From Sipunculus nudus (taxonomy: Eukaryota; Annelida; Sipuncula; Golfingiida; Sipunculidae), in contig CM049320.1 of NCBI GenBank assembly GCA_026874595.1, positions 50,110,714-50,174,713 on the forward strand: DNA of 64,000 nt. The letters run 5' to 3'. Under the pieces are notes generated by a model, which was not told the DNA's origin, did not search any database, and saw only the letters and a program-made list of their open reading frames with translations. Positions 35,376 to 47,231 of the stretch are shown here, one piece after another. The position numbers were made by a program, and so were the translations under genes. Numbering within the stretch: the first letter of the stretch is position 1; each line of letters begins with the position of its first letter.

Positions 35376-35594
35376 ATGGCGCCCCCCTGTGCCAGGACTG
35401 TTATGGCCGCCCTACCATATGTTTTACTAATGGTTTTACTGTGCGGTGTTTTCGGGGAAGATGTCGGCCATGACTTCGACTTTGATGGGCTGCCTGGCGT
35501 TCAGTTTGATCTGAAATTCGAAATCGGACCAGGACAATCGCAGTGCTTTTTTCAGAAAATTAAAAAATCAGCAACGTTAGTGGCGTCTTTTGAG
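35376..35594 (+). CDS. TMED6: TMED6-like exon 1
   Basis: 73 codons: signal peptide (MAALPYVLLMVLLCGVFG), an acidic stretch, then the start of the GOLD domain up to ATLVASFE. The donor is GAG/GTAGGT, phase 0. The start codon is inside CCAAGATGGCG, which also resembles a YY1 site. Confidence 0.82.
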
Positions 35595-38500
35595 GTAGGT
35601 ACGCTTATGTCTATGGTGTATATCATGTGCAATTAATATTATTTATTTGTCCAATAGGATACTATTTACATGTGCTTGCGATATAATGCGAGATTTATCT
35701 ATTCGTAAGAAGTACCCGCATTGCAGTGTTCATGCAGAAGGAACAGATATTGATTCTTAAAGGGCGGCCTGCGCCATATGGCGTCTAAGTTAATACTGTA
35801 AACACGCTTCCCGCATTCAGGGCATATCAGCAGCGTTATAATGGACAATCACTCAAACCCTTAAGTGAACTAATAATAAATCACTTTCTTTTTATTTCCC
35901 GGTAGCGCACCTGTAGGAATTCAATCGATATTTCACCCACTAATCGTTTTTCTACCTTTAACCCGGGTTTATTTTTAATCCACGATACTCGAATAATTGT
36001 TACCTATTTGTACATACTAACATTAATATTGTTTAACTATTTACTTCCTGAATTTATATTTAGCACGATGATAAAGCTGAGCACATGATAACAGGGGGGG
36101 GGGTGAAACATAGAACAATACACATATATATTTATATATATAACTGTTAACCACGTGTATATATATGTACAAACGTGTATGCTGTTTAACGTCCCATACC
36201 CTGAACATGTAATTAGCATAATCACAATGATCAGCACCTGACAGCAGCGATATTGTGTTATAAATCATGCGTATGTACTGATATTTAAATGTTAGATTAC
36301 CTTCATGTTGGCATATATATATATAATATATATATTCACACATATTCTATTTAACGTGACAATTCTTTAGCATATATTTACTTCCACGATATAAACCTGT
36401 ATACCCCCCCCCCCCCCCCAACTCGCTCTTGAACCATATTTTGTAACCAGTTTGTGGCAATATTAGAGCACGGTTTAGGAGAGGGTATTATGTGAACAGG
36501 TGTAAATTACGCACGTCCCCTCGGTTGTCACTCAGGGTCGATTTCATTGCGTTAAAGCCCCTTTCACAACGGGCCTACGTAGAGTTGCGTAGTGCGGCGT
36601 ACCGAGTACACCAAATTAGGCTGCGTACCCATGAAAAAAAATGTTGCTACGCGCAGGATCGGCGTAGTCCCTGCATAGGTTATTAATAGGCTGGCGTAGG
36701 GTAGCGTACTCTTGCTCAGGCACAGCGTACAGTAGCGTACAGTTACTGCTCTACGCCGACAGTTCGCGAAAAAAAGATAAACAGGCTTAATTTTTTGCGT
36801 CCATCTCGCGTACTCTCTTGCGTCCCTCGGCGTATTGCCACGTAGGCCAGCGTATGCACAGCGTAGGGAAGCGTAAGCTCGGCGTAGTCGGTACGCCCCA
36901 CTACGCAAATCTACGTAAACCCGGTGTGAAAGGGGCTTAAGGTATAATCATCGTCAAAAATCATGAAAATTACATTTTTCTGAAAAACATCTGGTTTTAT
37001 AGATGTTTGCTATATCTATCTTTTCACAAAAACACGTTCCTGGGGTTATATTGTATCAATTAGAAAAATAATTATTTTAATTCGGATGTCAACCCCACGT
37101 GGGGTGCAAACAGGACCAACTGTCAGCTCGGCGAGAGTTAGCAGAGTGTTAGTTGCTTATTGGTTAACCATGCGCTCGCGATATTAGGCAATTGGTTGAT
37201 TGACAGGCGTGGGGAAGCCGCGGTCAGTCAGCCGGGAAAGAGCTTATCTTTATTACCGCGACTTACTAATTGGCACAAATTAATACAAACACGTCCCCCC
37301 CTATACGCCTAACCCAGAAATAAACTGTACTTCGTACTCCTCCAGTCGCCGAATAATGACTATGTCACTGCCCTAAAATATGTTAGTGTCACCCAATAAT
37401 GGTCCTGGCACCAATAATATACCCAGAAATATGAATTTACCGATTGCTTTTTCTGTAATATTGACCCTGTTATACACTATAACATTTTCTACCAGGGTCC
37501 ATCATTAAATCGCCAAAACCATTACCGAATACATCGTTCCTTCTTCTATAATATACAAACTGTTTCAAACTGAACGTCATGGGTCGAACAAAATAGAGTA
37601 GAATGAGCGAAGATCAAATTCGCTATTTGATGGAGAGACAGTCACATACTGCTGATCACAAGGTTCCCGTGTCGCTAGTGAAGGATGTAGATAAACGCCG
37701 AGGGTGGTGCAGCAATATGGGACTGCGTTGCACGAATGAAGACATCTGTTACAGGTGTCATGAAGTCAGTGGTGGAGGGTAGGGGTAATCCAAACGAATC
37801 TGATCTCATTATAACTCCGCCAGGTGGCGAGAGGTATCATGTTTTACCCTCAGTTATTTGGTTTGTCTGTGTGTAATTTTAGGCGAAACAATCTGAATAT
37901 ATTTTGTTGAAATTATATGCACGGTGAGGTAGCTCTAAAGGAACAATCCATTAAATTTGAAGAAAATCTGAATCACCAATCTGAGTCTTTAGGACTTTTT
38001 GTTCCTTCAAAGGGTTCTACCCCCCTCCCCCCCCCCACCCCCTTTTTCGACCTGACCAAAAAAAAATCTGGGGATAAAACTCGTAGTACACCGTCACGCT
38101 TTCAGTTAAATGTGTCTTGCATTATAATGCATAAGCCACCCCAGATTGCACGTTTGCAACCTAAATTTTCAAAAAAATTTCTACATCTGGGAGGGTAACA
38201 CCCTCCCCCCCCCCCCCCCCCACCTTCGGCGCTTTATCGGCCTCGTAATGTGGGTCCCCCCCCCCTTTTCTAAATCCCTGTATCCACTGTTGTCCTTGTG
38301 GTGTGTAGATACTCTCAGACTGTTGGTCGAAGGGAAGAATTGTATGGGACCAAGAAAGGATAGTCTACTTTTCTAGAGGTCTTTTCTACTTAACACGAAC
38401 CTGTTCTTGTTAGGCACTGTGGGACGGCCTGTCTCAACTGTCAAACTTTTAAATCAAAATTTTGTTACATTTCAAGAAAACCTTATATGTTTACATTTCA

Positions 38501-39807
38501 CATGCGCATGCTTACAAAATATTACTTATTCCGTGAAATCCTTAAAAAATACCCGTGTTTACGTGATTTGCCTTGAAACAATTCTTATCCAGCACACTTG
38601 AACGGACTATATTTGTCCTCTTCACTATATTTATACCTACGCCGCTGGTTTATTTAGAAGCCCCGGTGCATTGCAGGGGTCAGACTTTGACTCCAAAAAT
38701 CCATAAACTGCAGAGCCGTACTCTGTTCGAGTACTCAGTCCGAGTCTGCGCAGTCAGATTCTATCGTGCACATGCGCACTGCCAGTGATGATTTTCTGTT
38801 CTGTTCAGGGTCATACGAGCAATTATAGGAGTCTAGTAATATTTAGGTCATGGTAAAATGAAATTAGATTTTGGCCAAATGCCCCAAATGGAGCCAAACG
38901 TCTAAAGAAAAGGCAAGTTTTGTTACCAAAACTTAATCCATCTATATACATATATAGGCCTACCTTCGTCGCAATTCTACACCCGAACATTAAGGTAAGT
39001 CGTCACCGCTAGATGTCGCTAGAGGTAAATTGAATATATGACAAAAGTTTAGCCCTTTGCCGGCCCAGGCGGGGCGGGGGCAAGGGTAATAAGATTCATG
39101 TATCAATGTTTGAAATGACACTTCCGGGGTTAATTTAAGTCATTATATATGTACCTAAGAAAGGACTCTTGCTTTTCATCTTGAACTCTGAACTCAAACT
39201 TAAACGCATTGGCAAATATTATTGCAACATCTTTCGGTATCCTTTAGGCTGAATGTATATGTCAAATTTGAGGCGGATACAACTTTCGGTTTTGGTTCAG
39301 ACTCTACAAACCTTGCTGTGTCAAGGCATTTTGTGATACACAATGATCCACTCACCCACGCACCAGGAGTTACACGGTTATATTACAGTCTGAAAAAGGA
39401 CTATTCCGGCATTCCCAATCACATACACAAACATCGTGTCAGTTCCCAGTAGTCGGCAGGACTGAGGTTTTTGAGCGTACAATAGAGATTCTCGTATAAT
39501 TGCCAGCCCCTATGTCTACACCTGACGGGCCTGCTTCAAGAACCAGTAATATATTGTAGATCCACAATATATAAGATAGGTGCCCAAAACCGCACAGGTT
39601 TGCATATATATATATATATATATGGCGGTTAGATAATGAGAACAGCAAAGGGGACGCACTGTATTTGAGTTACTGACCTTCAATATAAAATACAATATAT
39701 AAACATATACATTGTATTTTGAGACAGAGAGATAGAGACAGACAGAAAGAGAGAGCAAGCTTTATACATGTATAGCTATCTATAGTAATTCACCAAAACG
39801 CACATAC

Positions 39808-39865
<58 letters not shown>

Positions 39866-40243
39866 TAGTGTATAATAACTGTTTGTTTAGTTTCATGTCG
39901 GACCTCTTATCTTTTACGAGATCGCAGTTCACTACTGGCCTCAATATCATTTGATATTATATACGAGAACTTCCCCGTCAGGTGACCTAATTCTCAGGAT
40001 ACTCCGAATGTATAGCACATGTACTTGTAGTATTAGTGGTGGGTACACAAACACCTGGCGTGTTACACACGTGTTCTGTATAATATACACACATATAAAT
40101 CATTTTACATAGGTATAAATCATTCTATTTTTTACTTATACACCTTTATAAGGTGAGGACGGTCAACATAATAGAAGAAACAGTGTCCTCTATTATCAAA
40201 GCATTTCTTAATAAATAAATATATATATATATATGAAGGCTGA

Positions 40244-40306
<63 letters not shown>

Positions 40307-41260
40307 GCTAACTGATATCAGCGTCATTGACAGAACTGCAACTGTCAACATTTGAAGCTCAAAAATGCTTATGCCAAATAGCGTATTATTAGCGTATGCC
40401 CCTTGGGACGACATTAGAGTATCTATAAAAAGTGTTTACATATTGGCCGTCTTATACCTCGGTTCAAAAATCTTGACTTAACATCACATTTCAGGCCGCC
40501 TCAATTTTTCTGTATTTTTTGTCAGCGATAATAGCCTCACTTTAGGTCCGAAAAATGAAAAAGCATCAATTTTCACTTGATTTTCAGCTTATTTTGTTCG
40601 AGAAATAATTTGCTTTATTGTTCAAATATTTGTTGAGCAAAACATTTTTTTTATTATCATTTTGCCCATTGATCATATGAAATAATTTTCGAAACCCTTT
40701 GATAAAACGTGAAAAAAACTAAAAGTGCATGAGAAACCAACCTTTATTTTTTCAGCCGTAAACTTACATTTTCGAACGAACACTCTACGTGTATGGCTAA
40801 CACCGACAGAAAAAAACGAAAATATATAGAATCCACTATCGGCAAACACCGAAACCTTTTGCGTGAGGTTGGCCGATACGGTACTAGTATATTATCCTTG
40901 GGCCGCTTTCACACAAAGTTTCAAAGGCTCTTTTCACCCCAGTTGGCCCCTACGTTTGCATATACAATTAAAGGTCAAGCTTACTATGATTTCATGATGT
41001 GGATATTCTGCATAAAGCCCACATCAGTATGTTACAACTACTAAACATTAAACTTTTTTTTAGGTGCTTCGCGGAGCCGACAGAAATGCTGATATGGTAA
41101 TAAGCAAACCTGATGGACAGGTACTAGAGAGCCATCTGTGGACGTCAGAAGGAACTACTGAAAAAGAAATAGACGAAGATGGTAAGTGCAATTAGACCAG
41201 TCATTTGCCACTCTGCTCATAACTATTAACGCTCAGAGACAAGAAGACGTGCTGCCCATC

Positions 41261-41291
<31 letters not shown>

Positions 41292-44200
41292 ACGCTTTAG
41301 ATTGGTTGTTATTTACCAAGCACTTGTTTTATATTTTGTTTATCTTTGTAAAATTATTATTCTTTATAAACTGCAATGGCGCAAGTGTATACAAGTATGT
41401 TCCTGTTTTCGATAAAATATGTTCTAAATACGGCAGAACTCAATCACTGTTCTTAATGGCATTTTATCTTTGTCTTGCTTTATGGCATCATTATCGAGAT
41501 ATACGTCATGAACTGTAATTAAATAAAGTATTACAAACGTTTTGCCCGCAGATTTATCGTGAATGCACGTGCTGTGAGGGAAATACTTTAAAAAAATATG
41601 TCATTATCAAGAATTCTCCTTTGTATTCACGCGCGCGTCACACGTCAAAAATTGCTTCAGGGGAGATTGGTGACGCGTGACGCTTGACGCGCGTTTGACG
41701 AGAGCGTCAGTTTTTTTTTTAGTTTTTTTTAATCATTTAGATAAATAGACTGATGCAACTTATTCCAGATTTGACGCTTCATTTGATGCCCGCGTGACGC
41801 CTGCAGTGGTGTGTTTCAAACAAACCGACAATAAAGGAAAAGGAAGGAGTCAAAATAATCTTTCTCAAATCTAAGTAACTTTGCAACATCGCTTAAAGAA
41901 AATAAAATGATAACAAATGATCCAAGATTTGACATTTTATCTATTAATAGTCGTGTTTATTTTTCAGGAATTTACAAGTTTTGTATAGACAATCAGTTCA
42001 GCAGATTTTCTACAAAACTCGTCTACTTTTATCTGATAACGTACGTCATGGAAGAATGGGAAAACTACACCAAAGAGCTAGAAGACTTCCAAATCCACGT
42101 AACCAACTTCACGGTAAGTCAAAACGAAATTTCAAAAAGGAAAGAAATCAATACGCGTGTCCAGAGATCCCTGTTCTCTAGTAAGGGAGGCTAATTACCC
42201 ATGGGCTTTTGACCAGTGTGGGTAAAAAAAGCAAAATGGCGGCAAGCAATTAAAACGTGGAACGCATCGGAAGAATTTATTTTCTTTATACTCGTGTTTA
42301 ACATGAATATTTATATTTGGCCCGCGTTTCCTTATGGTGCACGTACGTCTGTTATTCGATGCTACATCACAAAATATACAACCATTCCCCGGCCTAGATA
42401 TGTTACAAACGCGAGGGACATTTGCATTTTGTTGTGAACCTGCCAGCGAACATCAAGTCACCTGTGCCAACTGATTAGAGTGAAATATACATGTTTGAAA
42501 TGTACATATGCAGCATTCCATGCATCTAATGGAATGTGACTGAAATGTACAAGCGTCTCTGGCATTACGTCACATGTCAACCAGTGCTTCAAAACACAGC
42601 GTATGGCATACCGCAGGTAGCCAGGCGGATGAAACGCGCTACCAGTGACAAAACACAACGGCTACCGTCATCTTAATTTTACTGTTTCAACCCAAAGAAA
42701 CGCTGTTCAAATTTGGGTTTGAAAATAATTAAAATTTATTAAATACCATGCGAATCTCACTCAAATTTACCCCAAAAATCTGGCCTCGCTAAACAACATG
42801 TCATTCCTCAAAATAATTTGCCCTGGGCACAGTCATACTAATAGGAGAAAAGCCCAACTTGCTTCCGCATTAGAACTGACATGAATACATATATAGAATA
42901 AATGAAAATTCATGGACAGCAGGTGGAAACGAATTACATAATTATCCATCTGAAGTGTTGTAGTAGAGTCTTGCGACCAACTACGTTTGAAATGATTGCA
43001 GACATGCCAAGTCTCACTCACGCATTTACCCCTTGTCTCGCACTCTCACACCAAGGAACATAAATCTAACATATTCTGTTACCTGACCCGGTCATCCCCA
43101 GCTTTCAAGTTAAAACCGAACGTCTTATCCCATTCGTTCTTTCAAGACTGGAATTTTAAACTATATTTAATGTAATTTTCAATTATTTTAATGTCATTAG
43201 AGACTTAATTGCATTTAATGTCTTTAAATTCATTTATCATATACATGATCAACTATTAATTATATCAGGAACATTAATGAATTTTTCTTCATGATATTTC
43301 TTGTATACTTAATATCTTTTCAATTTTTTTCCCATTTATATTTTTATGAAAGTTTATGGGATACAACGGTACCATATGGTAACCGAACGCAATGGTCCGT
43401 TTGAACGGCGCGGCACGTGCGATCTTGTACCGAGATTTATTTTCAGAACAACTGTTAGCGTGGACAATTTCTTTTACAAGAATTTCTTATATTTTGTTTT
43501 CTTTCATTTGAGAGAGACAGCAAACGATCCAGTTGTTTATGAAAGTTCCATAATAGCCTAGCCCAATACATCATTTGGAATTATTGACACTATAATAAGT
43601 CCGTCAATTGAAACATCGCCTGTAACTTTAAAGTGTGAATGTATGTATAAAACTTCGCCGGTATATGGATTGTGATGACGAAAAATCCTCGGATTTCATA
43701 GGAAAACGCATATAAACATTCAATTACCACAATGGGGCGATAAAATAAAGAGTTTGCGTAAGTTTACATTGAGAGATTTTGTCAAGAACCTGTCCGTGGG
43801 GCTTTCGAGACCAGGTCGGTATGTTGCTTGTGGCTGTTCCATCAACCGTGCACCGCGCACAGCTGGGAGCAGGATTTTAATCAGAAAGTAGGGTTTTTAA
43901 TACACTTAACGGCACCACGTCTGTAATAGTTTTGAAGACCCTTTTTTCCTCACTTTTAAATGATTCAGCTTAATGTAGCGCATTCCACCTCATTTATTCG
44001 GACATGTGACGTTTGTTGGCTGCAATATATTCATCAGAAAGAGTTGCCATAGTTTGTTTAATTAACACAGGAAACATGGTTTGTTAGCCATGGGGCGCAC
44101 TAAATACCACGTCTACATAAAGATAAGGGGCGTGATTGCGCTCCTCCAATCTGAGGCACAGGAATGAAAATTATCGATTCTTATACTATTTGAAATCGAT

Positions 44201-45776
44201 CAGTGTCGCCAGCCTTTAAATAGTGACGATGTCGGCGACTTTCGTCAAATGTAGTTGCACTGTTAAATATAAATATATATATAACGAATTTATTAAAATA
44301 TTTATAAATTTCTTTGACTCTTTTACTTATATTTCATTTGGTACTAATGTTGCACTACAAGTTCTGCTCATCATCGGATAATATCCTTCAGTTAAAACGC
44401 ACGCGGGGGATTATCACGGTATTACTCTTTCACTTGAGTCAGGGGCAATTGTATAATTCTATATTTTATTGAGTACTGGTGGGTCATGGATGATTTCAGG
44501 CAATTTTCAGTGGTTTCCTGTTAATAGTCGATTCCTCTTACAAGAATGGCGGTTCTTGACTGCTATCTCATACAGAGCAAAAGAAAAGCCTTAAAAGGCC
44601 TTTTCCACCTGCCGGTGATGAGTGACACTGAGTATTCGGATTCGTTATACTGACAAAAAAGATCATAGTTTGTTTTATTCCAACTGACAAAATTAACATT
44701 CTGTTATTTCGGTTATTTCCCTGTTGGAGCCTCTGGTTTGCATTGAACTTTAAAAAAAAAATGGAATTCTATTCTGAAACATATTCTACACGAACATAGA
44801 AATTCGTTTTACTGACAAATAAGATCATAGTTTGCTTTATTCGAATTGACAAAATTAACATTCTGTTATTTCGGTTATTTCCCTGTAGGAGCCTCTGGTT
44901 TGCATTGAACTTTTAAAAAATTGGAATTCTATCCTGAAACATATTCTACACGAACATAGAAAACATCATTAAGCGTAGTGCCATGCTCGTGGAAAAGGTC
45001 TATACTTATGCTTGTTGTGGTTAATGAATCAAAGAATCTTCAGGTGAATCTATATTATATTCTGTTTCATATATTCCAGGAATGTACAGAAGTTGAAATA
45101 TGTTAGAATAATCCATGAAATACGTATTATACTTGATTTTCCTTATTCATATGAGGAATTTTAGAAAACCTTCATTTAAACATTAAACGTCTTAATGAAA
45201 ACCAGAAAATAAGAAAATTTGTATTAGATATATTTTTATTTCTATGAATTCCCGCCTGTTTTAATGAGAGAGTAAATTAAATATTATATTCGAAATATGT
45301 AATGGTATATGAATACACTGCCAGTGAAAATTGAACATGCATGCTCTACCACTGAGCTACAGCAGATGCCAACCCCTCTGTGTATTTACACATTTTTATA
45401 TGAACCAGCGTGGCTGTTCTTTCATCTTACTGAATGTGTATTCTGTCTAAGAATCTATAGAATCTAGAGCCGTTGTAGCAGTGAAAATGAATAATGCACA
45501 GTGAATCTCTGGTACGGTAATATACTATATTTTGCATTACAGGAATCTATAGGAACAGTTAGCCGGTCTCTGCATGTTATCCGGAAACACTTGAGTAATA
45601 GCCGGAAGCACGTGAACACAGACTGGTACATTATCAAAACAAACAACTGGTACATACAGAACTGGTCTATCCTCATGTGTGTCGTCATCGTGATGACGTC
45701 AGGACTTCAGGTGTTCTTTGTCAGACGACTTTTTCGAGTCAACACTGTTACACCTACACAGAAACCGCGTGCTTGA
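35376..45776 (+). CDS. TMED6: TMED6-like p24 family cargo receptor (4 exons)
   Basis: Exons 35376-35594, 41064-41181, 41968-42113 and 45543-45776 join to 717 bases (238 residues plus stop) with matching phases 0, 1 and 0. p24 proteins are type I membrane proteins that cycle between ER and Golgi and help load cargo into COPII/COPI vesicles. Residues 1-27 are a signal peptide. A GOLD domain runs from about 40 to 140, with the paired cysteines at 57 (QSQCFF) and 118 (YKFCID). A coiled-coil-like stretch follows, then one membrane helix at about 202-221. The cytosolic tail begins FFVRRLF and ends TQKPRA, close to the vertebrate TMED6 tail. The start at 35376 lies in ACCAAGATGG, a strong initiation context; an in-frame ATG at 35307 is weaker and would bury the signal peptide. 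The symbol rests on tail similarity; other p24 members are possible. Confidence 0.85.
36556..36937. mobile_element. MITE with GCGTA-rich interior, TAA target duplication
   Basis: The left end is AGCCCCTTTCACAACGGGCC then TACGTAGAGTTGCGTAGTG. The right end, reversed, is AGCCCCTTTCACACCGGGTT then TACGTAGATTTGCGTAGTG. Both sides carry TAA (36553-36555, 36938-36940). The 382-bp body repeats GCGTA or TACGC more than a dozen times. A TAA duplication suits PIF/Harbinger. Long open frames on both strands come from the motif repetition and are not genes. Confidence 0.85.
37603..37782 (+). CDS. Candidate small cysteine-rich ORF (59 residues), unassigned
   Basis: ATG to TAG with a coding-like composition in otherwise AT-rich intronic DNA. 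The N-terminal half is polar (MSEDQIRYLMERQSHTADHK). Then a VDKRRG segment provides a dibasic cleavage site, followed by GWCSNMGLRCTNEDICYRC, a C-x6-C-x5-C-x2-C pattern. The layout resembles the C-terminal exon of a secreted peptide precursor, but no signal peptide exon was found upstream and an in-frame stop lies at 37594. It sits on the same strand within TMED6-like intron 1. It may be a real exon, a relic of one, or chance. Confidence 0.25.
   Translation: MSEDQIRYLMERQSHTADHKVPVSLVKDVDKRRGWCSNMGLRCTNEDICYRCHEVSGGG
39811..39864. repeat. (AT)n microsatellite
   Basis: Uninterrupted TA dinucleotides in TMED6-like intron 1. Confidence 0.9.
40248..40303. repeat. (AT)n microsatellite
   Basis: Uninterrupted AT dinucleotides, preceded and followed by a GGCTGACTGATAT / GGCTAACTGATAT pair. 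Confidence 0.9.
40485..40758. mobile_element. Degenerate relative of the 32112-32418 MITE
   Basis: The right end, reversed, reads CGGCTGAAAAAATAAAGG then TTGGTTTCTCATGCACTTTT, matching the other MITE's terminal repeat, and is followed by TAA. Near the left end, CATTTCAGGCCGCC and TCAATTTT match its subterminal text. The left terminus itself is not clear. Confidence 0.45.
41064..41181 (+). CDS. TMED6: TMED6-like exon 2
   Basis: Follows the acceptor ACTTTTTTTTAG. Encodes VLRGADRNADMVISKPDGQ and continues to EKEIDEDG. The donor is GATG/GTAAGT (phase 1). This is the middle beta-strands of the GOLD domain. Confidence 0.85.
41182..41967 (+). other. Intron 2 of the TMED6-like gene
   Basis: Contains a C-run and CA repeat (41261-41294) and a cluster of TGACGC/GCGTCA motifs (41630-41800). 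No exon seen. Confidence 0.5.
41968..42113 (+). CDS. TMED6: TMED6-like exon 3
   Basis: Follows the acceptor TTTATTTTTCAG. Encodes IYKFCIDNQFSRFSTKLVYF and on to IHVTNFT, ending ACG/GTAAGT. Contains the second GOLD cysteine. NFT gives a potential N-glycosylation site in the lumenal part. Confidence 0.85.
44641..44962. repeat. Tandem duplication, two copies of about 162 bp
   Basis: TTCGTTATACTGACAAAAAA at 44641 matches TTCGTTTTACTGACAAATAA at 44803. The copies stay alike to CACGAACATAGAA, ending at 44802 and 44962. A few substitutions separate them. Confidence 0.9.
45320..45372 (-). repeat. tRNA-derived SINE fragment (A-box half)
   Basis: Minus strand reads TGTAGCTCAGTGGTAGAGCA, a good tRNA A box, but no GGTTCGA-type B box follows, so it is a broken head. 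Confidence 0.5.
45543..45776 (+). CDS. TMED6: TMED6-like exon 4
   Basis: The acceptor is TTTGCATTACAG. Encodes the lumenal helix (ESIGTVSRSLHVIRKHLSNS), the membrane segment WSILMCVVIVMTSGLQV and the FFVRRLF tail, ending with TGA. Confidence 0.85.
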   Translation, partial: ESIGTVSRSLHVIRKHLSNSRKHVNTDWYIIKTNNWYIQNWSILMCVVIVMTSGLQVFFVRRLFRVNTVTPTQKPRA

Positions 45777-47187
45777 CTTTATCTTAATAAATTTATTTTA
45801 TATTAAATATGTGTATTTTTCGTCTCTGTCTCTGTTATGTCTTAAGCGGAAACCTTTCTTTTCTCTGACGATGGAGAGTGATTAATATCATGCGTTGGCT
45901 AACTTGTATCGCTGGATTCTGTCGCTAATTATTGGCATCAATTTTTTTATAAGCGAAATTACATGTGCGAGTGCATGCATATGTTTTCGTGAGTGCAGGC
46001 GTTTGAGCTTTTATGGATCCATCTTTGTATGTGCGCAAACACTCTTGCGAGTTCGGGAATATGTGTAACTGAATGTATCAGCTCTTTCTTTTTTCGAAGG
46101 CCTATAAGGGGTGCGTATTTATGAGTGCGCAAGCGCGTATTTGTGCGTATCCTGAAGTTTGTGTGTCAACGTATATGTGCGTGTGCACGTGCATCCATGA
46201 ATGCGTCCGCTTGCAAACACGCGTGTGTCTGTGTGTGTTTGTTTGGATCGTCTAATCATTAGTGCCCGAACATAATTCCGATCACATCTGAACATATTTC
46301 AATTTTAATGAAGCTTCTATGAAGATTCGGAACAATTTATTTTTGGACTTACAGTGTCCAATATTTCTTACTTTTATACTCTGCCATCGTGTCCACTTCA
46401 ACCAACTTAAGAGAATGAGGATTTTAAATTATAAAGCATGCCACTCTAACCTTTTCAATGTTTGATGGAATGTATGGCCGTTCCTGGTTTGCCTCTGTAT
46501 AGCAGGGCCGTACATCCCCCCCCCCCCAAAAAAAAAAATATCAGACAAGTAATTAAATGTTTGAAAAAAGTGAGGGGAAAATGCTAGATCCTTAAACTGA
46601 TAGTAATGTGAACAAATCTGTTTCTTTGTAGTAAAAGCTCAAAGAAAGAAACATGCTTTAAAATGCCCTTTTTGCGCTTCGTGCGATTTACTTTCAGAAT
46701 CAGACTCATCGCGCAGCTTTATTTCGAAAATACTTTGTAAAAATTTGAATTAAGTTCATTAAATCAGATGGCTTATGAATGACGTAACGTAATTTGACAA
46801 AATTTTATACATTGTATATAATAATTATCGGTTGAGTAGATAAGTTGGACTTATTTCATATTTAAAGCGTTCATGCCAGGAGACCTCCTCCCTCTCTGTT
46901 TTACAGATATTTTTTTAATGTCAATTACCACCTTAAACAAAACATAATTGATGTACAGGTCTGATGAGAGACCGGTGTTATTATCTTGACATCAGTGATC
47001 AGAATGAATTAACACCTAGTTGTATCAGTAGGGGTAGGTCAAAGACAATAGGTTCCATGCCTTTAAAGTCCATGAAATGTTGGTGAACTCAGGAGTGGGA
47101 ATTACTGTACATATATTCCAAAGAAAGTGCCCCGGACTTCCCCTTTTTGACTACATGTCTGTCTGTCTGTCTATCTCCCCTCCCCCC

Positions 47188-47231
<44 letters not shown>

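Larger units (their letters stand above)
35595..41063 (+). other. Intron 1 of the TMED6-like gene
   Basis: About 5.5 kb. It contains the GCGTA-rich MITE (36556-36937), a small cysteine-rich ORF (37603-37782), C-runs near 36405, 38025 and 38204, AT microsatellites (39811-39864, 40248-40303) and a Harbinger-like MITE relative (40485-40758). Confidence 0.6.
42114..45542 (+). other. Intron 3 of the TMED6-like gene
   Basis: Holds a two-copy tandem duplication (44641-44962) and a tRNA-like SINE fragment (45320-45372). No exon seen. Confidence 0.5.

Noticed and set aside
35228-35473. Frame overlapping TMED6-like exon 1
   Set aside because: It is another frame of the exon; the GOLD and signal-peptide frame is clearly the real one.
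36564-36908. 114-residue minus-strand frame rich in Arg, Ala and Tyr
   Set aside because: Lies entirely within the GCGTA-rich MITE; the periodic words avoid stops by composition.
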